Positions 7,086 through 17,161 are shown, counted from the stretch's first letter. The stretch: DNA of 64,000 bases from Rhodococcus rhodnii (GCA_000720375.1 JOAA01000006.1:124001-188000), one strand, 5' to 3'. A program made the numbers and translations. Notes: a model not told the origin generated them from the sequence alone.

Positions 7086-7829
7086 TCACGACGTCAGCCG
7101 GGCGATCAGGCTGGTGCGGCTGGTCACGTCGAACTTGCGGTAGATCCGTTCGAGGTGCTTGTGCACGGTACGCGGGCTGATCGACAGGGCACGGGCGACT
7201 TCACGATCGGTCGCACCCGAGGCGACGAGAGCGATCACCTCACGTTCGCGCGGTGAACAGTCCGCGACATCCACCTTGGGCGTACGGAGCGCCGCGACGC
7301 GCTCACGCACCGCGAGTGCCGTGGACACGTGGGGCGCGATGAGGTCGACCACGGCGCGATCACGTTCGGAGAACCCGTATCGGCCCCGGTTGAAGGTGAT
7401 CACCGTGCCCAGCCTGCCGGTTGATCGGATCGCGCAGACCAATTGGTCGGCAGTGCCCTCCGGCCGGTAGAAGTCCACATAGAACTGGAACCGGCCCAGT
7501 ACGGACGGCGCGGCCAGATCGGTCAGCGCCACCGACGTGCCGAGCCGCAGCGCGCCCGACCGATAGGCCGCGAACCCCGGGTGTTCGCTGACCGCTTCGG
7601 CGAAGCCTTGCTTGTCCAGCAAGGATTCCCGCTCGGTGCGGTCGATCGTCGATTCGAGCACCCGCCGGTCCGTGTGATCCATCGCAGTCGCCGACACCAG
7701 GTCGCAGCCGACCAGATCACCCAGGATCGCCAGGGTTTCCGACGCTATGCCGGCATCGTCGATGTCCTCGTACAGCGCGCCGACGAAGTCCAACGCCCGA
7801 CGCAGGTCGGCAGCAGCCAAGTCCACCAT
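7086..7829 (-). CDS. LuxR-type transcriptional regulator
   Basis: 247 residues, ATG at 7829 with GGGGGAG close upstream. The N-terminal 170 residues form a GAF/autoinducer-like sensory domain without a recognisable receiver Asp. The C-terminus (about 185-247: CSPREREVIALVASGATDREVARALSISPRTVHKHLERIYRKF) is a classic LuxR/GerE helix-turn-helix. It is divergent from the giant-protein operon starting at 7976, and the roughly 145-bp gap between them contains an IR CGCAA-N2-TTGCG at 7892-7903. It could control the hydrolase, the giant operon or both. Confidence 0.88.
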   Translation of the reverse strand: MVDLAAADLRRALDFVGALYEDIDDAGIASETLAILGDLVGCDLVSATAMDHTDRRVLESTIDRTERESLLDKQGFAEAVSEHPGFAAYRSGALRLGTSVALTDLAAPSVLGRFQFYVDFYRPEGTADQLVCAIRSTGRLGTVITFNRGRYGFSERDRAVVDLIAPHVSTALAVRERVAALRTPKVDVADCSPREREVIALVASGATDREVARALSISPRTVHKHLERIYRKFDVTSRTSLIARLTS

Positions 7830-7975
7830 GCACTCCCCCTGTAGCCAGAAGTCCCCATGAACAAGAGGCGCCCGGCGCCGGTTTGATACTCCGCAAAATT
7901 GCGTATTGCCGGGACTTCCGCCGCTTGATGTCGTATGGCCCGAACCACGCCACCGAGCGGAAGTACCGGTTGCCC

Positions 7976-10918
7976 ATGAACCACGCGAACAGATTCATCC
8001 TGGTCCGGCCGAGCGACCAGGTGCGCGTCGAAGTCGACCTGATCGGGCTGATCCCGATGCCCGCGGGGGCGGGTCACGTACTGCGGCCCGCCACCGGCGT
8101 CACCGACTGCGGGATCGTGGTGACGTTGGCCGCGCAGCACGTGATGGAACGGTTGACCGGCGTACCATCCCGGCTGGTCATCTCGGCGCCGACCGTGCTG
8201 ACGTTCAAAGTTCCGCCGAACCATCCGGGAATCCCGTTCTCCCTCACCGGGATCCTTGGCGCGGTCAGGGAACTGCCGCTCGTGGTCGACCCGCGGGCCG
8301 GGGAAGTCGCCCCGGCTGCAGCCGAAGCCGAGTTCGCCTCCGCCGTCGAGGTGCTCAGCGAGCCAACTGGTACCGCGCACCGCGACGACCTGGCCAAGCG
8401 AGGCGCCGCACAGGCAGATTCGCCGTCTGCGGCAACCCTCGGCGCTCCGGCAGCCACCACGCTGCCCGCATCGGCGTTGGCGGTGTCGTCACGGCTGGAC
8501 CTGTCACCAAGAGGGAACTCGACCAGGTTCACGCACTCGGTTGACCCATCTGACCACAATGGACGGATCGAGTACTGGCACACGCGGCTGGCCGTCGCCC
8601 GGCTCGGCGGTGGTGTCATCGAGCGCACCGCGGACCTGATCGGATTACGGGCCAAGACGGCCTCAGGCACGTCAGCGGCATGGGCGGCCGACGTGAACTC
8701 CGCACTCAGCACGTTGTCCATCGACGAAGCCAAAGCAGTCGCGAACCAGGCCACGTCCGCCTTGCCATTGCGCGCGAGCCACGTGATCCTCAGCCCGTTG
8801 GGCGCCACTGTGGACATGCGCGGTGAGTGGCCGAGTGCACCGATGCTCAAGGCGTGGCGGCATCGCACAGCCTTAGGGCGTGACCAGTACGAGCGCCGAG
8901 TGCTTTTCGGCCGGTTGTACCCATTCGGCCACGAAGCGATCCTCACGATCACCCGCGAGCGGGCGATCATCGGTGTTCCCAACGGCAGCAGGACAGGCCT
9001 GCGAGCGCGCGACCGGATCACGGTGCGTAGCCCGATCAAGACCTATCCGGGCAACGACAAGGCTGGTCGGCAGTTTCCGTTCAGCTCGGTCGAACTGCTC
9101 ACCACCGAGACTCCGAACGGGACAGTCGAGACGTTGATCGGCGCGGCGCGTTACATCCGCGTCGGGGTCGGCACAAGCAAGTACGCGGCCCACTTCAAAT
9201 GCCTGGCAACGGATCGAGCGGGCCGTCCGGTCCGGTTCGAACTGCCGCTGGCGTTCGTGCCGGAGGGCTTCGGCACGGTCAGTGGCCAGCCGACATTCGG
9301 TGATCTAGCCACGGCGTACGCCAACCGGCTGGACCTCTCGATCGCCCGGCTCGACGGACAGACCATCGCAATGGCCGATCCTGGCCCGGTCGGTAGCGCG
9401 TCGGCGGCCCCACGGCCGTTGGACGGCGTCGATGTGATCGCCAACCTCGCTCGGCTGGGGGCCACTTCGGACAGTGCGTTCCGGCCGGTGTTCCGTGAGC
9501 TGACCGGGCGTGTTCCCGGCATCGAGCGGTTCACTCAAGCACCGGTGCCACTCGAACTGCGTTACGTGTCCGCGTTCCTGGACAACGGTTTCGGCTCGGC
9601 CAACCCGGGTGAGGTGTTCCTGCGGATCGCGGAGACGAGCCCGGTGCTGGGTCTGGCCGAGCGTGCGGTCAACGGCGGCATCGCGTCCGCGTTGTCCATG
9701 CATGTCACCGGACTGTCCAGGCGGCTTGGCCCGGTCGGCGGCATCGTCGAGCAGACGGTGGCCGGCACCTTCGATCCGAAGCAGTGGTTCAAGTCCGCGC
9801 TCGAGGGGTTCACCCTGCTCGGCATCGTCAAGATCAAGGAGCTGATCCCGGACACCGGGCCGCTGGCCGACGCCCCGGTGATCTCGCAGGGCATCGTCGA
9901 CGGCCTGCGGTCCCAGACGGTCCGGTGGACCACCCGGCTTTTCGCCAAGCAGAACATGATCCCCGCACCTGGCGGCTTCGCCCGGCTGCGCAAGGGATCC
10001 GGCGGGCAGCCTGAGCTGTCCATCGAGTCGGTCGTCACGCCGACGGCAGGCGGGGCCGTTGCCCGCACGACGTGCACGGTCAGCAACGTCGATCTGTGTT
10101 TCGGCCTCGGCCCGCAGGACCTGGTGGTGGTGCCGTTCCGGAAACTCTCGTTCACCTCGATCGACGGCCGCAAACCGGATCTGGACGCCGAACTCGGTCG
10201 CGTGCAGTTCCTCGGCGCGCTCGCGTTCGTCGGTGTGCTGGCCCGGTTGGTCGACCCGGCGGGCTTCCACGACCCACCTGCCCTCGACGTGTTGCCCGAC
10301 CGCGTGCGGTCCACGTTCTCCGCACCGGTGCCCAATGTCGCGGTCGGCATGTTCAGCCTGGAGAACATCGTGTTCGGCGCGCAGCTGGACGTGTTCTTCG
10401 ACCAGGCACCCGAACTGGCGCTGAACTTCGCCACGTTCGCCAACCCCTTCCGGCTGACCGTCTCGGCACTGGGTGGCGGTGGCTACCTCGCCCTGGCCAT
10501 GTCCGCCAGTTCGGGTCTGGTGCGGCTGGAAGGAGCACTGGAGTTCGGTGCGTCGATGCGCGTCGATCTGGGGGTGGCCAAGGGATCCGTCTCGGCGATG
10601 GGTGGCGTGTACTTCCTCGTCGAGGGCAACCAGGAGCGGCTCACCGGATACCTGCGCATTCGCGGCGAGCTCAACGTGCTCGGCCTCATCTCGGCCGCGA
10701 TCGAGCTGTTCCTCGCGCTGACGTACGACAACGGCGTCCTGCGCGGCCGTGCCGAGATGTCGGTCAAGGTCAAGCTGCTGTTCGTGTCCAAGACCGTCCG
10801 CGTGTCGATGGAACGGACCTTCGCCGGATCCAACGGCGACCCGACCTTCGCCCAGCTCATGGATCCGGGTGGGGACGGCCCCCGGCCATGGGACACCTAC
10901 TGCCTCGCGTTCGCCTGA
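7976..10918 (+). CDS. Giant conserved protein A of unknown function
   Basis: 980 residues if started at ATG 7976 (GGAAG about 13 nt upstream; an ATG at 7928 and a TTG at 7883 are in frame, so the start is uncertain). No signal peptide. I recognise several blocks shared with large hypothetical proteins of other bacteria, from memory: NGRIEYWHTRL (about 196-206), LYPFGHEAILTITRER (about 314-329), and a C-terminal part with GYLRIRGELNVLGLISAAIELFLAL followed by FAGSNGDPTF (about 951-960). The C-terminal third is beta-rich with alternating hydrophobics, suggesting a large beta structure. It is followed after 15 nt by giant protein B and then by two secreted proteases on the same strand. No function can be assigned. 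Confidence 0.85.
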   Translation: MNHANRFILVRPSDQVRVEVDLIGLIPMPAGAGHVLRPATGVTDCGIVVTLAAQHVMERLTGVPSRLVISAPTVLTFKVPPNHPGIPFSLTGILGAVRELPLVVDPRAGEVAPAAAEAEFASAVEVLSEPTGTAHRDDLAKRGAAQADSPSAATLGAPAATTLPASALAVSSRLDLSPRGNSTRFTHSVDPSDHNGRIEYWHTRLAVARLGGGVIERTADLIGLRAKTASGTSAAWAADVNSALSTLSIDEAKAVANQATSALPLRASHVILSPLGATVDMRGEWPSAPMLKAWRHRTALGRDQYERRVLFGRLYPFGHEAILTITRERAIIGVPNGSRTGLRARDRITVRSPIKTYPGNDKAGRQFPFSSVELLTTETPNGTVETLIGAARYIRVGVGTSKYAAHFKCLATDRAGRPVRFELPLAFVPEGFGTVSGQPTFGDLATAYANRLDLSIARLDGQTIAMADPGPVGSASAAPRPLDGVDVIANLARLGATSDSAFRPVFRELTGRVPGIERFTQAPVPLELRYVSAFLDNGFGSANPGEVFLRIAETSPVLGLAERAVNGGIASALSMHVTGLSRRLGPVGGIVEQTVAGTFDPKQWFKSALEGFTLLGIVKIKELIPDTGPLADAPVISQGIVDGLRSQTVRWTTRLFAKQNMIPAPGGFARLRKGSGGQPELSIESVVTPTAGGAVARTTCTVSNVDLCFGLGPQDLVVVPFRKLSFTSIDGRKPDLDAELGRVQFLGALAFVGVLARLVDPAGFHDPPALDVLPDRVRSTFSAPVPNVAVGMFSLENIVFGAQLDVFFDQAPELALNFATFANPFRLTVSALGGGGYLALAMSASSGLVRLEGALEFGASMRVDLGVAKGSVSAMGGVYFLVEGNQERLTGYLRIRGELNVLGLISAAIELFLALTYDNGVLRGRAEMSVKVKLLFVSKTVRVSMERTFAGSNGDPTFAQLMDPGGDGPRPWDTYCLAFA

Positions 10919-10933
10919 TCCGGAGAGCCTGTC

Positions 10934-13900
10934 ATGACGATGAGTGTGTTGTGGACCCTGCTGCCATCCGGGATCAGTGCGGACGGCACACGGGCCACCC
11001 TCAGCCTGGTCGCCTCGCCACGGGTGCTCACCAAGCAACCGGGCGACTCCGTCGCCGCGGATTCGCTGATCGCCCGATGGCCGACGGTGGTCGCCGGGCT
11101 CGGCTCGTTGACCGTGGTGACCGCGGGCAGCACCGAGCTGATCCCGGTTACGATCACCAGTCCTCGGCCTGACCAGGCGTTATGGGACCGGCTGCTGCCG
11201 CCGGACGCACCGGCTCTGCCGTACGCGGGCACGGCGGCCACGCCGATCTTCGCGCCGGCCGAGTCGGCGTTCCCGTTCGGCTCCGCCCTGTCCACTGTGG
11301 ACCAGTTGTACGCGGCGACCGCGGATCCGCAGCGCGTGGGCGACCATCCCGTCCGCCGAGTCGTCACCGGGCTGGCGGAGTGGTTGTCCGCCGAAGCGTT
11401 ACGGGCCACGGAGATCGACGATCTGCTCGATCCCCGGCGGCTTACCGCGGCGCGGCTGAATCAGGCACAGCAGGCATTGCGTGAGCAAGGCCGGGATGCC
11501 GCGGCCGACGTCGTCGCGCTGGTGCCCGTGCTGCGCAGACTTCAAGCGGCCAGTGCCGCATCGGCGGTCAACCCGCCACAACCCGGGCATCTGAGCTCGA
11601 TTCCGACGCTGGCCGACGCCGAGCTGCACCAGATCATCGGGCTGCTGATGGATCACCCCGCGCTCGCGGTCCGGGTCGGGCTGCGGATCGACCTGAGCAT
11701 CCCGGTTTTCCACGGCGACCGGCTGATCAGGATCGGTGACGCGCAAGGACGGCCGCTGCACCCGGACCTGCGGCAGCCGTGGAGCGCGGTCCGCTGCACG
11801 CCGGCCGCCCGCAGCTTTACCATGGCCACTCAGCCCGGCGCGCCGGGCACCGAGGTCCAGGGCGGGCAGCTTGACCTGCGCCCCAACGCTTCCAACCAGC
11901 ACTACGTGATCACCGATGTCGACCCCGTCCCGGTCGTCGCGCAGCTTGCCACGCTGGCCGGAACGGCGAACCTGGCCGCGCAGGGCCGCGCCGCGGCGGG
12001 ATCTCAAGCAGCGGCGGACACCGTGCCGACGAGGCGGGACGCGGGAATCATCTTGGCGCAGTACGACCGGTGCGCAGGCACCTTCGCGCACGTTCTCGCA
12101 CGTAACGCCCGCTTCGACTCCGGCATGGGACCGGCCGAGGTCCAGGAAGCCCCGGTGTTGTACGCCGATGACGTCACCGCGGGATATCGAGTCGATGTGG
12201 CCAAAGACGACGGTCCTTTCCGGTCGCTCATGCGCCGCCGGGTCAAGTACACAGTGGAATCGACCGACGGCAAGGCGCCTCAGGTCATCGAAGTCAAGGA
12301 CGAAGGCTCGATCGACCCGTTCAGCCCGATCGAGCAACGGGGACCGGACGGATCGCCGCACCTGTTCGTCAACGACGAGGTGTTCACCTTCGACGGCTGG
12401 AGTCTGGTGGCACGCAAGCCCGGCCGGACCGTCGGCGCGGAGCCGGGCCAGCCCGAAGTCACCGACCCGGACCGCAGGCCGGTCCCGGGAATGCCGCTGC
12501 TGATCGACGTCGCCGCGGAGCCAGGTTCGCTGACGCCACTGCGTTACGGCGCGAAATACCGGTTCCGGGTCCGCACGGCGGACTTCGCGGGCAACTCGAT
12601 CGATCCGCAGATCGCCGGACAGGACAAGGCATCCATGCCGTTCAGGTTCCGTCGGCTGGAACCCGTCCCGGCACCGGCACTGGTGCCCCGTGCGGCGTTT
12701 CAGCCTGGTGAGTCGTTGCGCCGCATCGTCGTGCGCTCCGACGGGGACGGCAACCCGCTCGGCACGTCCTGCGAGCGGCACATCGCGCCGGCCAAGGCGA
12801 GCCAGCACCTGGTCGAGCGGCACGGGATGTTCGACTCCGCGTTCGGATCCACGGTTCCGCAAGGAGTTCGTGACCGGATGCTCGCCTTGGCCAAACGCGA
12901 GCAGGGCACGTTCCTCGACGAGATGGTGCCAGGCCCGGACGGAGTCGCCCGGCCCGCCGAAGGAATCGCGATCGTCACCAACGTCGGTGCGCCGCCACCG
13001 GTCTCGACGTTGCCGATCCCGCGCGGCGAGCCACTGGCGGATGGTGAGTACGTCGTGCACAACACCGACACACTCGTCGTTCCCTACCTCGCCGATCCGC
13101 TCTCGACCGGTTCGGCCTGGGCTGGACTGCCCGGCACGACTGAACCAGTCGTGGTGCCGTGGCACGGTTCCTGGCCTGACGTCGGGCCGCATCGCCTTGT
13201 GGTTCGGGCAGGACAGTCAGGCAGGACCACAATCGTGCCGCCGCCGCAGAAGGGCGGACGCTCCACAGTGGAAGTCGTCGTACCGCCTGCCGCCGAGGTC
13301 ACGGTCGCGCTCAGTTCCGCGTTGAGCAAGCCAGGCCTCGCCGTGATCGAACCGCTGCACCCGGCGATCGAGGCCGCCGCGCTGGCCGGGCAGATCCCGT
13401 GGCTCACCCCGGCCGAGCAGATCACCCTCGTGCACGCCGTGCGCAAGCCGTTGATCGCACCGACGATCAAAGTGGACCCACCGCCGCCCTCCGGGTCCTC
13501 GCCGGATCGTCCGCTGCACAGCACGTCCGACCGGATCAAGGGGACAGTGACGGCACACGCGTCGAGCACGTCCACAGTAGACATCGAAGGGACGTGGACG
13601 GAGATCATCGATCGCGGCTTCGGCCCGGTGCGGTACGAACAGCGGCGCGCGGTCGCCGGCACGGTCCGGATCAACCCGGACACCACCGGCCCGGTGCACT
13701 TCGACGTCCGCCACCACTTCGGTGACACCAAACGCCGGATCGTCTCATACCGCGCCGTTGGCACAACGCGGTTTCGTGAGTACTTCCCCGTCGCTGAACC
13801 GGGCGACCGCAGCATGGTGCGGGAAAGCGAGCCCGCCAAGTACGACGTGCGATCCACCAGACGCCCGGAACCACCCCGCATCCACTCAGTGATTCCGTTG

Positions 13901-14785
13901 CGCCGCTACGAGCGTTCGGTCATCGGCAACCAGCTGACCTGCATCCACGAGACCATCGGTGTGCGGGTTTACTTGCGCCGCCCGTGGTTCACCACCGGTG
14001 AAGGCGAACTGCTCGGCGTTTCGGTGACCCAGAGCCAGGGATTCGGCGACAACGTCGCCAACAGCGCCTACCGGGATCTGATCTCGCAGTGGGGCAGCGA
14101 TCCGTACGAGATCAACAGCGAACCTGCGCCCCACCTGGTGCCCGCGATGATCGCCAACCGCGTGCACACCGGGCTGTCCGCCGACCTGCCGGACAACCCG
14201 GAAGGTTCGCTCGGTCACGCGGTCGCGGGTGTGGAAGTCCAGTTCGACGCCGAGCGTGACCTGTGGTTCGCCGACATCGAGTTCGACATGGATGCCACCA
14301 AGCTGCGTGACCGCGTCTTCCCGATGGTGCGGCTGTCGTTGGTGCGCTACCAGCCTGGCACGAGCGAGTTCCACCCGGAGTGCTCGGCCACTGTCCTGAC
14401 CGACTTCATCGGCCTGCCGCCCACGCGCTATCTGCACGCCTCGAAGAGCGGAACGGACCGGATCAACGTAAGCGTGCAGGCGTTCGGCGGGTCCAGTTTC
14501 ATCGAGGCACGCTGGCAGACCCGCCTGCTCGACGCGAACGCCAAGGACATCTGCGTCGACGCGCCCGGCGTCGAGCCGAAGTGGATCGCACCGGTCAGCC
14601 CGACCGGAACCTTGTGCCAAGGCGTGATCCGGGCCACCGCGACCGGCGCGGATCTCGATCGCCTGATGGCAGGCCGGATTCTGATCGAAGAACGCCGCGA
14701 GGCCTGGTCGGTGGCCGATCCGGCGAGCACGTCCCGGGTGGTCTGGACCGACGTCATCGACATCCCTGATTTCACAGCACAGTAA
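10934..14785 (+). CDS. Giant conserved protein B of unknown function
   Basis: 1283 residues, ATG at 10934 with GGAGAG 5 nt upstream, 15 nt after protein A. No signal peptide or clear transmembrane helix. Recognisable blocks include YRFRVRTADFAGNSI (near 545), which resembles a fibronectin/Ig-like strand, and RHIAPAKASQHLVERHGMFD (near 613-632). Around 850-900 there is a Pro/Ser-rich linker. From about 990 on there is a new beta-rich domain (IHSVIPLRRYERS, VRVYLRRPWFTTGEGELLGV, FHPECSATVLTDFIGL). Such proteins occur next to a protein-A-like partner in other genomes as far as I recall, always without function. A structural or surface-assembly role is a guess. Confidence 0.85.
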   Translation: MTMSVLWTLLPSGISADGTRATLSLVASPRVLTKQPGDSVAADSLIARWPTVVAGLGSLTVVTAGSTELIPVTITSPRPDQALWDRLLPPDAPALPYAGTAATPIFAPAESAFPFGSALSTVDQLYAATADPQRVGDHPVRRVVTGLAEWLSAEALRATEIDDLLDPRRLTAARLNQAQQALREQGRDAAADVVALVPVLRRLQAASAASAVNPPQPGHLSSIPTLADAELHQIIGLLMDHPALAVRVGLRIDLSIPVFHGDRLIRIGDAQGRPLHPDLRQPWSAVRCTPAARSFTMATQPGAPGTEVQGGQLDLRPNASNQHYVITDVDPVPVVAQLATLAGTANLAAQGRAAAGSQAAADTVPTRRDAGIILAQYDRCAGTFAHVLARNARFDSGMGPAEVQEAPVLYADDVTAGYRVDVAKDDGPFRSLMRRRVKYTVESTDGKAPQVIEVKDEGSIDPFSPIEQRGPDGSPHLFVNDEVFTFDGWSLVARKPGRTVGAEPGQPEVTDPDRRPVPGMPLLIDVAAEPGSLTPLRYGAKYRFRVRTADFAGNSIDPQIAGQDKASMPFRFRRLEPVPAPALVPRAAFQPGESLRRIVVRSDGDGNPLGTSCERHIAPAKASQHLVERHGMFDSAFGSTVPQGVRDRMLALAKREQGTFLDEMVPGPDGVARPAEGIAIVTNVGAPPPVSTLPIPRGEPLADGEYVVHNTDTLVVPYLADPLSTGSAWAGLPGTTEPVVVPWHGSWPDVGPHRLVVRAGQSGRTTIVPPPQKGGRSTVEVVVPPAAEVTVALSSALSKPGLAVIEPLHPAIEAAALAGQIPWLTPAEQITLVHAVRKPLIAPTIKVDPPPPSGSSPDRPLHSTSDRIKGTVTAHASSTSTVDIEGTWTEIIDRGFGPVRYEQRRAVAGTVRINPDTTGPVHFDVRHHFGDTKRRIVSYRAVGTTRFREYFPVAEPGDRSMVRESEPAKYDVRSTRRPEPPRIHSVIPLRRYERSVIGNQLTCIHETIGVRVYLRRPWFTTGEGELLGVSVTQSQGFGDNVANSAYRDLISQWGSDPYEINSEPAPHLVPAMIANRVHTGLSADLPDNPEGSLGHAVAGVEVQFDAERDLWFADIEFDMDATKLRDRVFPMVRLSLVRYQPGTSEFHPECSATVLTDFIGLPPTRYLHASKSGTDRINVSVQAFGGSSFIEARWQTRLLDANAKDICVDAPGVEPKWIAPVSPTGTLCQGVIRATATGADLDRLMAGRILIEERREAWSVADPASTSRVVWTDVIDIPDFTAQ

Positions 14786-14797
14786 AGGGGAACGAGA

Positions 14798-15823
14798 ATG
14801 CCAAGACGAAAAACGGTGCTCAGCGCGTGTGCACTGATCATCAGCACGCTGCTGACCACCGGGGCGACAGCGCAAGCAGCGCCCAACACGGCGGCGATCG
14901 AGTACGTCATGCGCGCCGACGGGGTGTCCCGGGCCGAGGCGATCCGCAGACTGGACGCCCAACCGGGTCAGCTGCGCACGGCGGCGCGGCTGACCGGCGA
15001 ACTCGGCGCGGCCCGGACGACCGGTGCGGCCATCGAAGACGGCGAGCTGGTCGTGAATGTGCTTGATTCGCAAGCCGCTACCAAGGTTCGCGCCGCGGGC
15101 GCCCGCCCTCGAATAGTGTCCAAGTCTACTGTGGACGTTCCGGCTGACCCGGTGACGACCGTGGCGGTGCAGAACGTCACGCCCGGACTGACGCAGGTCA
15201 ACGGATCTGAGCCCTGTACGGCGGGGTTCGCCGCCAAGGACTCGTTCGGCTTCAACTACATGTTCACCGCGGCGCACTGCGTGAAGCAGGTGGTGCCGGT
15301 GGTCAACGGGGTGCCGATGGGCGATGTGGTCCGGTTCGACATCGGCCATGACGTCGCACTGGTGCGCAACCTGGCGCCGTTCCACCTGCAACTGGGGCCG
15401 CACGTCTTCAACCACGAGACCGGCAAGTTCGTGACGGTGCTGGACGAGTTGGTGATTGTTCCGGGTGCGACGGTGTGCAAGGAAGGCATCACGTCCAAAC
15501 ACCACTGTGGCCGTGTCAACGCCATCAATCAGCCGGTGACGACGAAGTTCGGCGTCGTCACCGGCCTGATCGAGACTGACCTGTGCGTGAAGGGCGGGGA
15601 CAGCGGCGGACCGCTGTACGTGGCGTCCTCTTTCGCGGGCTTCGGTTTCGCGGCGGGCATCACCGAGGGCTCGAAGCTGTTCCACAGCAACGGTACTCCC
15701 TGGCACAGCGGTGCGCAGTTCTGCGGTTCGGAGCTGACCCCGCCGCAGCCGAACGTCGGCTACTTCGTCCCGATCCACCCGTATCTCAGCGCGTTCGGCG
15801 TGTCGCTGATCACCGGCAACTAG
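14798..15823 (+). CDS. Secreted chymotrypsin-fold serine protease with prodomain (1)
   Basis: 341 residues, ATG 14798 with AAAGGGGAACGAG upstream, 12 nt after protein B. Signal peptide (about 1-28, ending ATAQAAP). Next is a short prodomain-like segment (EYVMRADGVSRAEAIRRLDAQ, 35-55) of the alpha-lytic/streptogrisin type. The catalytic domain has TAAHC (H160), GHDVAL (D185) and GGDSGGPLY (S269), a complete triad, plus cysteines at C140, C161, C227 and C237 that suit disulfides. Extracellular proteolysis is the likely role. It is transcribed with the giant proteins, so its target or client may be one of them (inference). Confidence 0.9.
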   Translation: MPRRKTVLSACALIISTLLTTGATAQAAPNTAAIEYVMRADGVSRAEAIRRLDAQPGQLRTAARLTGELGAARTTGAAIEDGELVVNVLDSQAATKVRAAGARPRIVSKSTVDVPADPVTTVAVQNVTPGLTQVNGSEPCTAGFAAKDSFGFNYMFTAAHCVKQVVPVVNGVPMGDVVRFDIGHDVALVRNLAPFHLQLGPHVFNHETGKFVTVLDELVIVPGATVCKEGITSKHHCGRVNAINQPVTTKFGVVTGLIETDLCVKGGDSGGPLYVASSFAGFGFAAGITEGSKLFHSNGTPWHSGAQFCGSELTPPQPNVGYFVPIHPYLSAFGVSLITGN

Positions 15824-15832
15824 GAGATTTCC

Positions 15833-16753
15833 ATGCGTACCAAGGCATTTCTGATCGCCGCGATAGTCACGGGACTCGCCGTGACCGCGAGCCCGGCGGC
15901 CGGAACCCAGCAGGCGGACGACGTGCTCGCCGCCCGGGCCTGGCACCCGGACGCGGCCCGCACCAGTTACGGCTACTACTTCGACCCAACGGACTCGAAG
16001 TATCACGTCTCGTTCTCGGGCCGAAACCGAGCCGTCGGAGCCGCGCTCAGCCGGGCACTCGGAGCTCAGGTGGCGGTGAGCTACACCGCCGAGACACCTA
16101 CCATCCAGGCAGGCGACCGGTTCAACAACCTGTCCCCGTTCACCGGCGGGGCGTTCATCACCCCGGACTCCACCACTGCTCGTCAATGCACCTCTGGCTT
16201 CGCGATCCGTGACGGCTTCGGCGTCCTCGGCTCGGTGACCGCAGGGCATTGCGCGGGCCACGGCAACATCGTCAATTACCACACGGGAGCAGGCCTCTTC
16301 TACGGCCAGACCCAAGGCAGCCTGCGCACCACCACACGGGACATGGCTCGGCTGCATGGGTTTTTCACCGTCAGCTACGAACCCTTCATCCACACCGACC
16401 CCGGCGCGCCGACGAAGCGGCGGGTGATCGGTAAGGGCGATCCAACCCTGACCACCCCCATTTGCGTCAGCGGCTCGATCACCGGAGCCAGGTGCAGCAT
16501 CACATTGATCAGCCTGAGCAGCGGAACAGCGTGTGACGCGTTCGGCTGCACCAGCGGGCTGATGGTGGGCAGACGGCCCGGTGTGACGATCGTGCAGGGC
16601 GGCGACTCCGGCGGCCCGGTGTACTCCCAGTCCGGCACCTCCGACGCGATCATCCGCGGCATGATCATCGGCGCGGCGGGCTCGGACACCGTGCTGATGC
16701 ACAAGATCTCGGACGTGGAAAGCGGTTTGGGCGTCACCGTCGCCACCGCATGA
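15833..16753 (+). CDS. Secreted chymotrypsin-fold serine protease (2)
   Basis: 306 residues, ATG 15833 with AGGAG upstream, 9 nt after the first protease. Signal peptide about 1-24 (PAAGTQ). Catalytic residues: TAGHC (H139), TTRDMARL (D170) and GGDSGGPVY (S259). Cys pairs C119/C140 and C211/C221 fit streptogrisin-like disulfides. The prodomain is shorter than in protease 1 (about 30-95, with YHVSFSGRNRAVGAAL). It ends the operon, followed at once by a strong terminator. Confidence 0.9.
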   Translation: MRTKAFLIAAIVTGLAVTASPAAGTQQADDVLAARAWHPDAARTSYGYYFDPTDSKYHVSFSGRNRAVGAALSRALGAQVAVSYTAETPTIQAGDRFNNLSPFTGGAFITPDSTTARQCTSGFAIRDGFGVLGSVTAGHCAGHGNIVNYHTGAGLFYGQTQGSLRTTTRDMARLHGFFTVSYEPFIHTDPGAPTKRRVIGKGDPTLTTPICVSGSITGARCSITLISLSSGTACDAFGCTSGLMVGRRPGVTIVQGGDSGGPVYSQSGTSDAIIRGMIIGAAGSDTVLMHKISDVESGLGVTVATA

Positions 16754-16760
16754 CACCTGA

Positions 16761-16792
16761 GCCCGCACTGCCGCGTCGGTGGCAGTGCGGGC
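16761..16792 (+). terminator. Terminator of the giant-protein/protease operon
   Basis: Perfect 12-bp stem (16761-16772 with 16781-16792, arm GCCCGCACTGCC) and 8-nt loop, 7 bp after the stop of protease 2. Confidence 0.8.
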
Positions 16793-16838
16793 AAGTTCCT
16801 GGACCACTGGCTCGACCAAATCAATGGATACCTGTTGA

Positions 16839-17090
16839 TCAACCGGTGGAACGTGTTGTGGTTGAACCAGGTGGCGGTCTTCGTCGGTTCGCGGGCGCTG
16901 CTGCCCGGGCTGCGGATGTCTTGATCTCCACGAGGGCGCGCCCGACGACGAGGTCGAGAACGGCGAAGCCCGGTGCCAGTTCCGGCGCCACCAGGACTCG
17001 CTCGCCAAGCCGCCGCAACGGCTCCCGGCCGTGGCGAAGATAGCCGGTCCACAGGTGCGTCAGGCAGTCCAGCATCCAAGAACCGGACAA
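16839..17090 (-). pseudogene. Remnant of a conserved actinobacterial hypothetical gene
   Basis: A short minus-strand frame reads LWTGYLRHGREPLRRLGERV and then LDLVVGRALVEIKT. This pattern resembles a family of actinobacterial hypotheticals of roughly 200-300 residues. After the motif the frame turns into low-complexity Arg/Pro/Ser and stops, so the expected C-terminal half is missing. No intact gene covers 16793-17161. Degradation by frameshift or deletion is the likely reading; chance coding is possible. Confidence 0.35.
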
Positions 17091-17161
17091 GGGAACTGCC
17101 GGGATCCTTTGCTTGGCTGCTGACTGTCACCGCTCCCCTAGTGACGTGTCATGCTGGCGCG

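Noticed and set aside
7936..7951. TGGCCC-N5-ACGCC as a sigma-54 promoter for the giant-protein operon
   Set aside because: GG and GC spacing is right, but the -12 half and one -24 base deviate, and it would leave only about 14 nt to the start at 7976. Too weak to call.
16801..16880. Plus-strand reading DHWLDQINGYLLINRW as a missing half of the 16839-17090 remnant
   Set aside because: It resembles the expected C-terminal part of that family but lies on the opposite strand and has no start or context; probably coincidence, an inversion cannot be shown.
13886..17008. Long minus-strand open frame antisense to the giant protein B and both proteases
   Set aside because: No recognisable domain and shadow-like composition. 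The plus-strand genes have signal peptides and catalytic triads.
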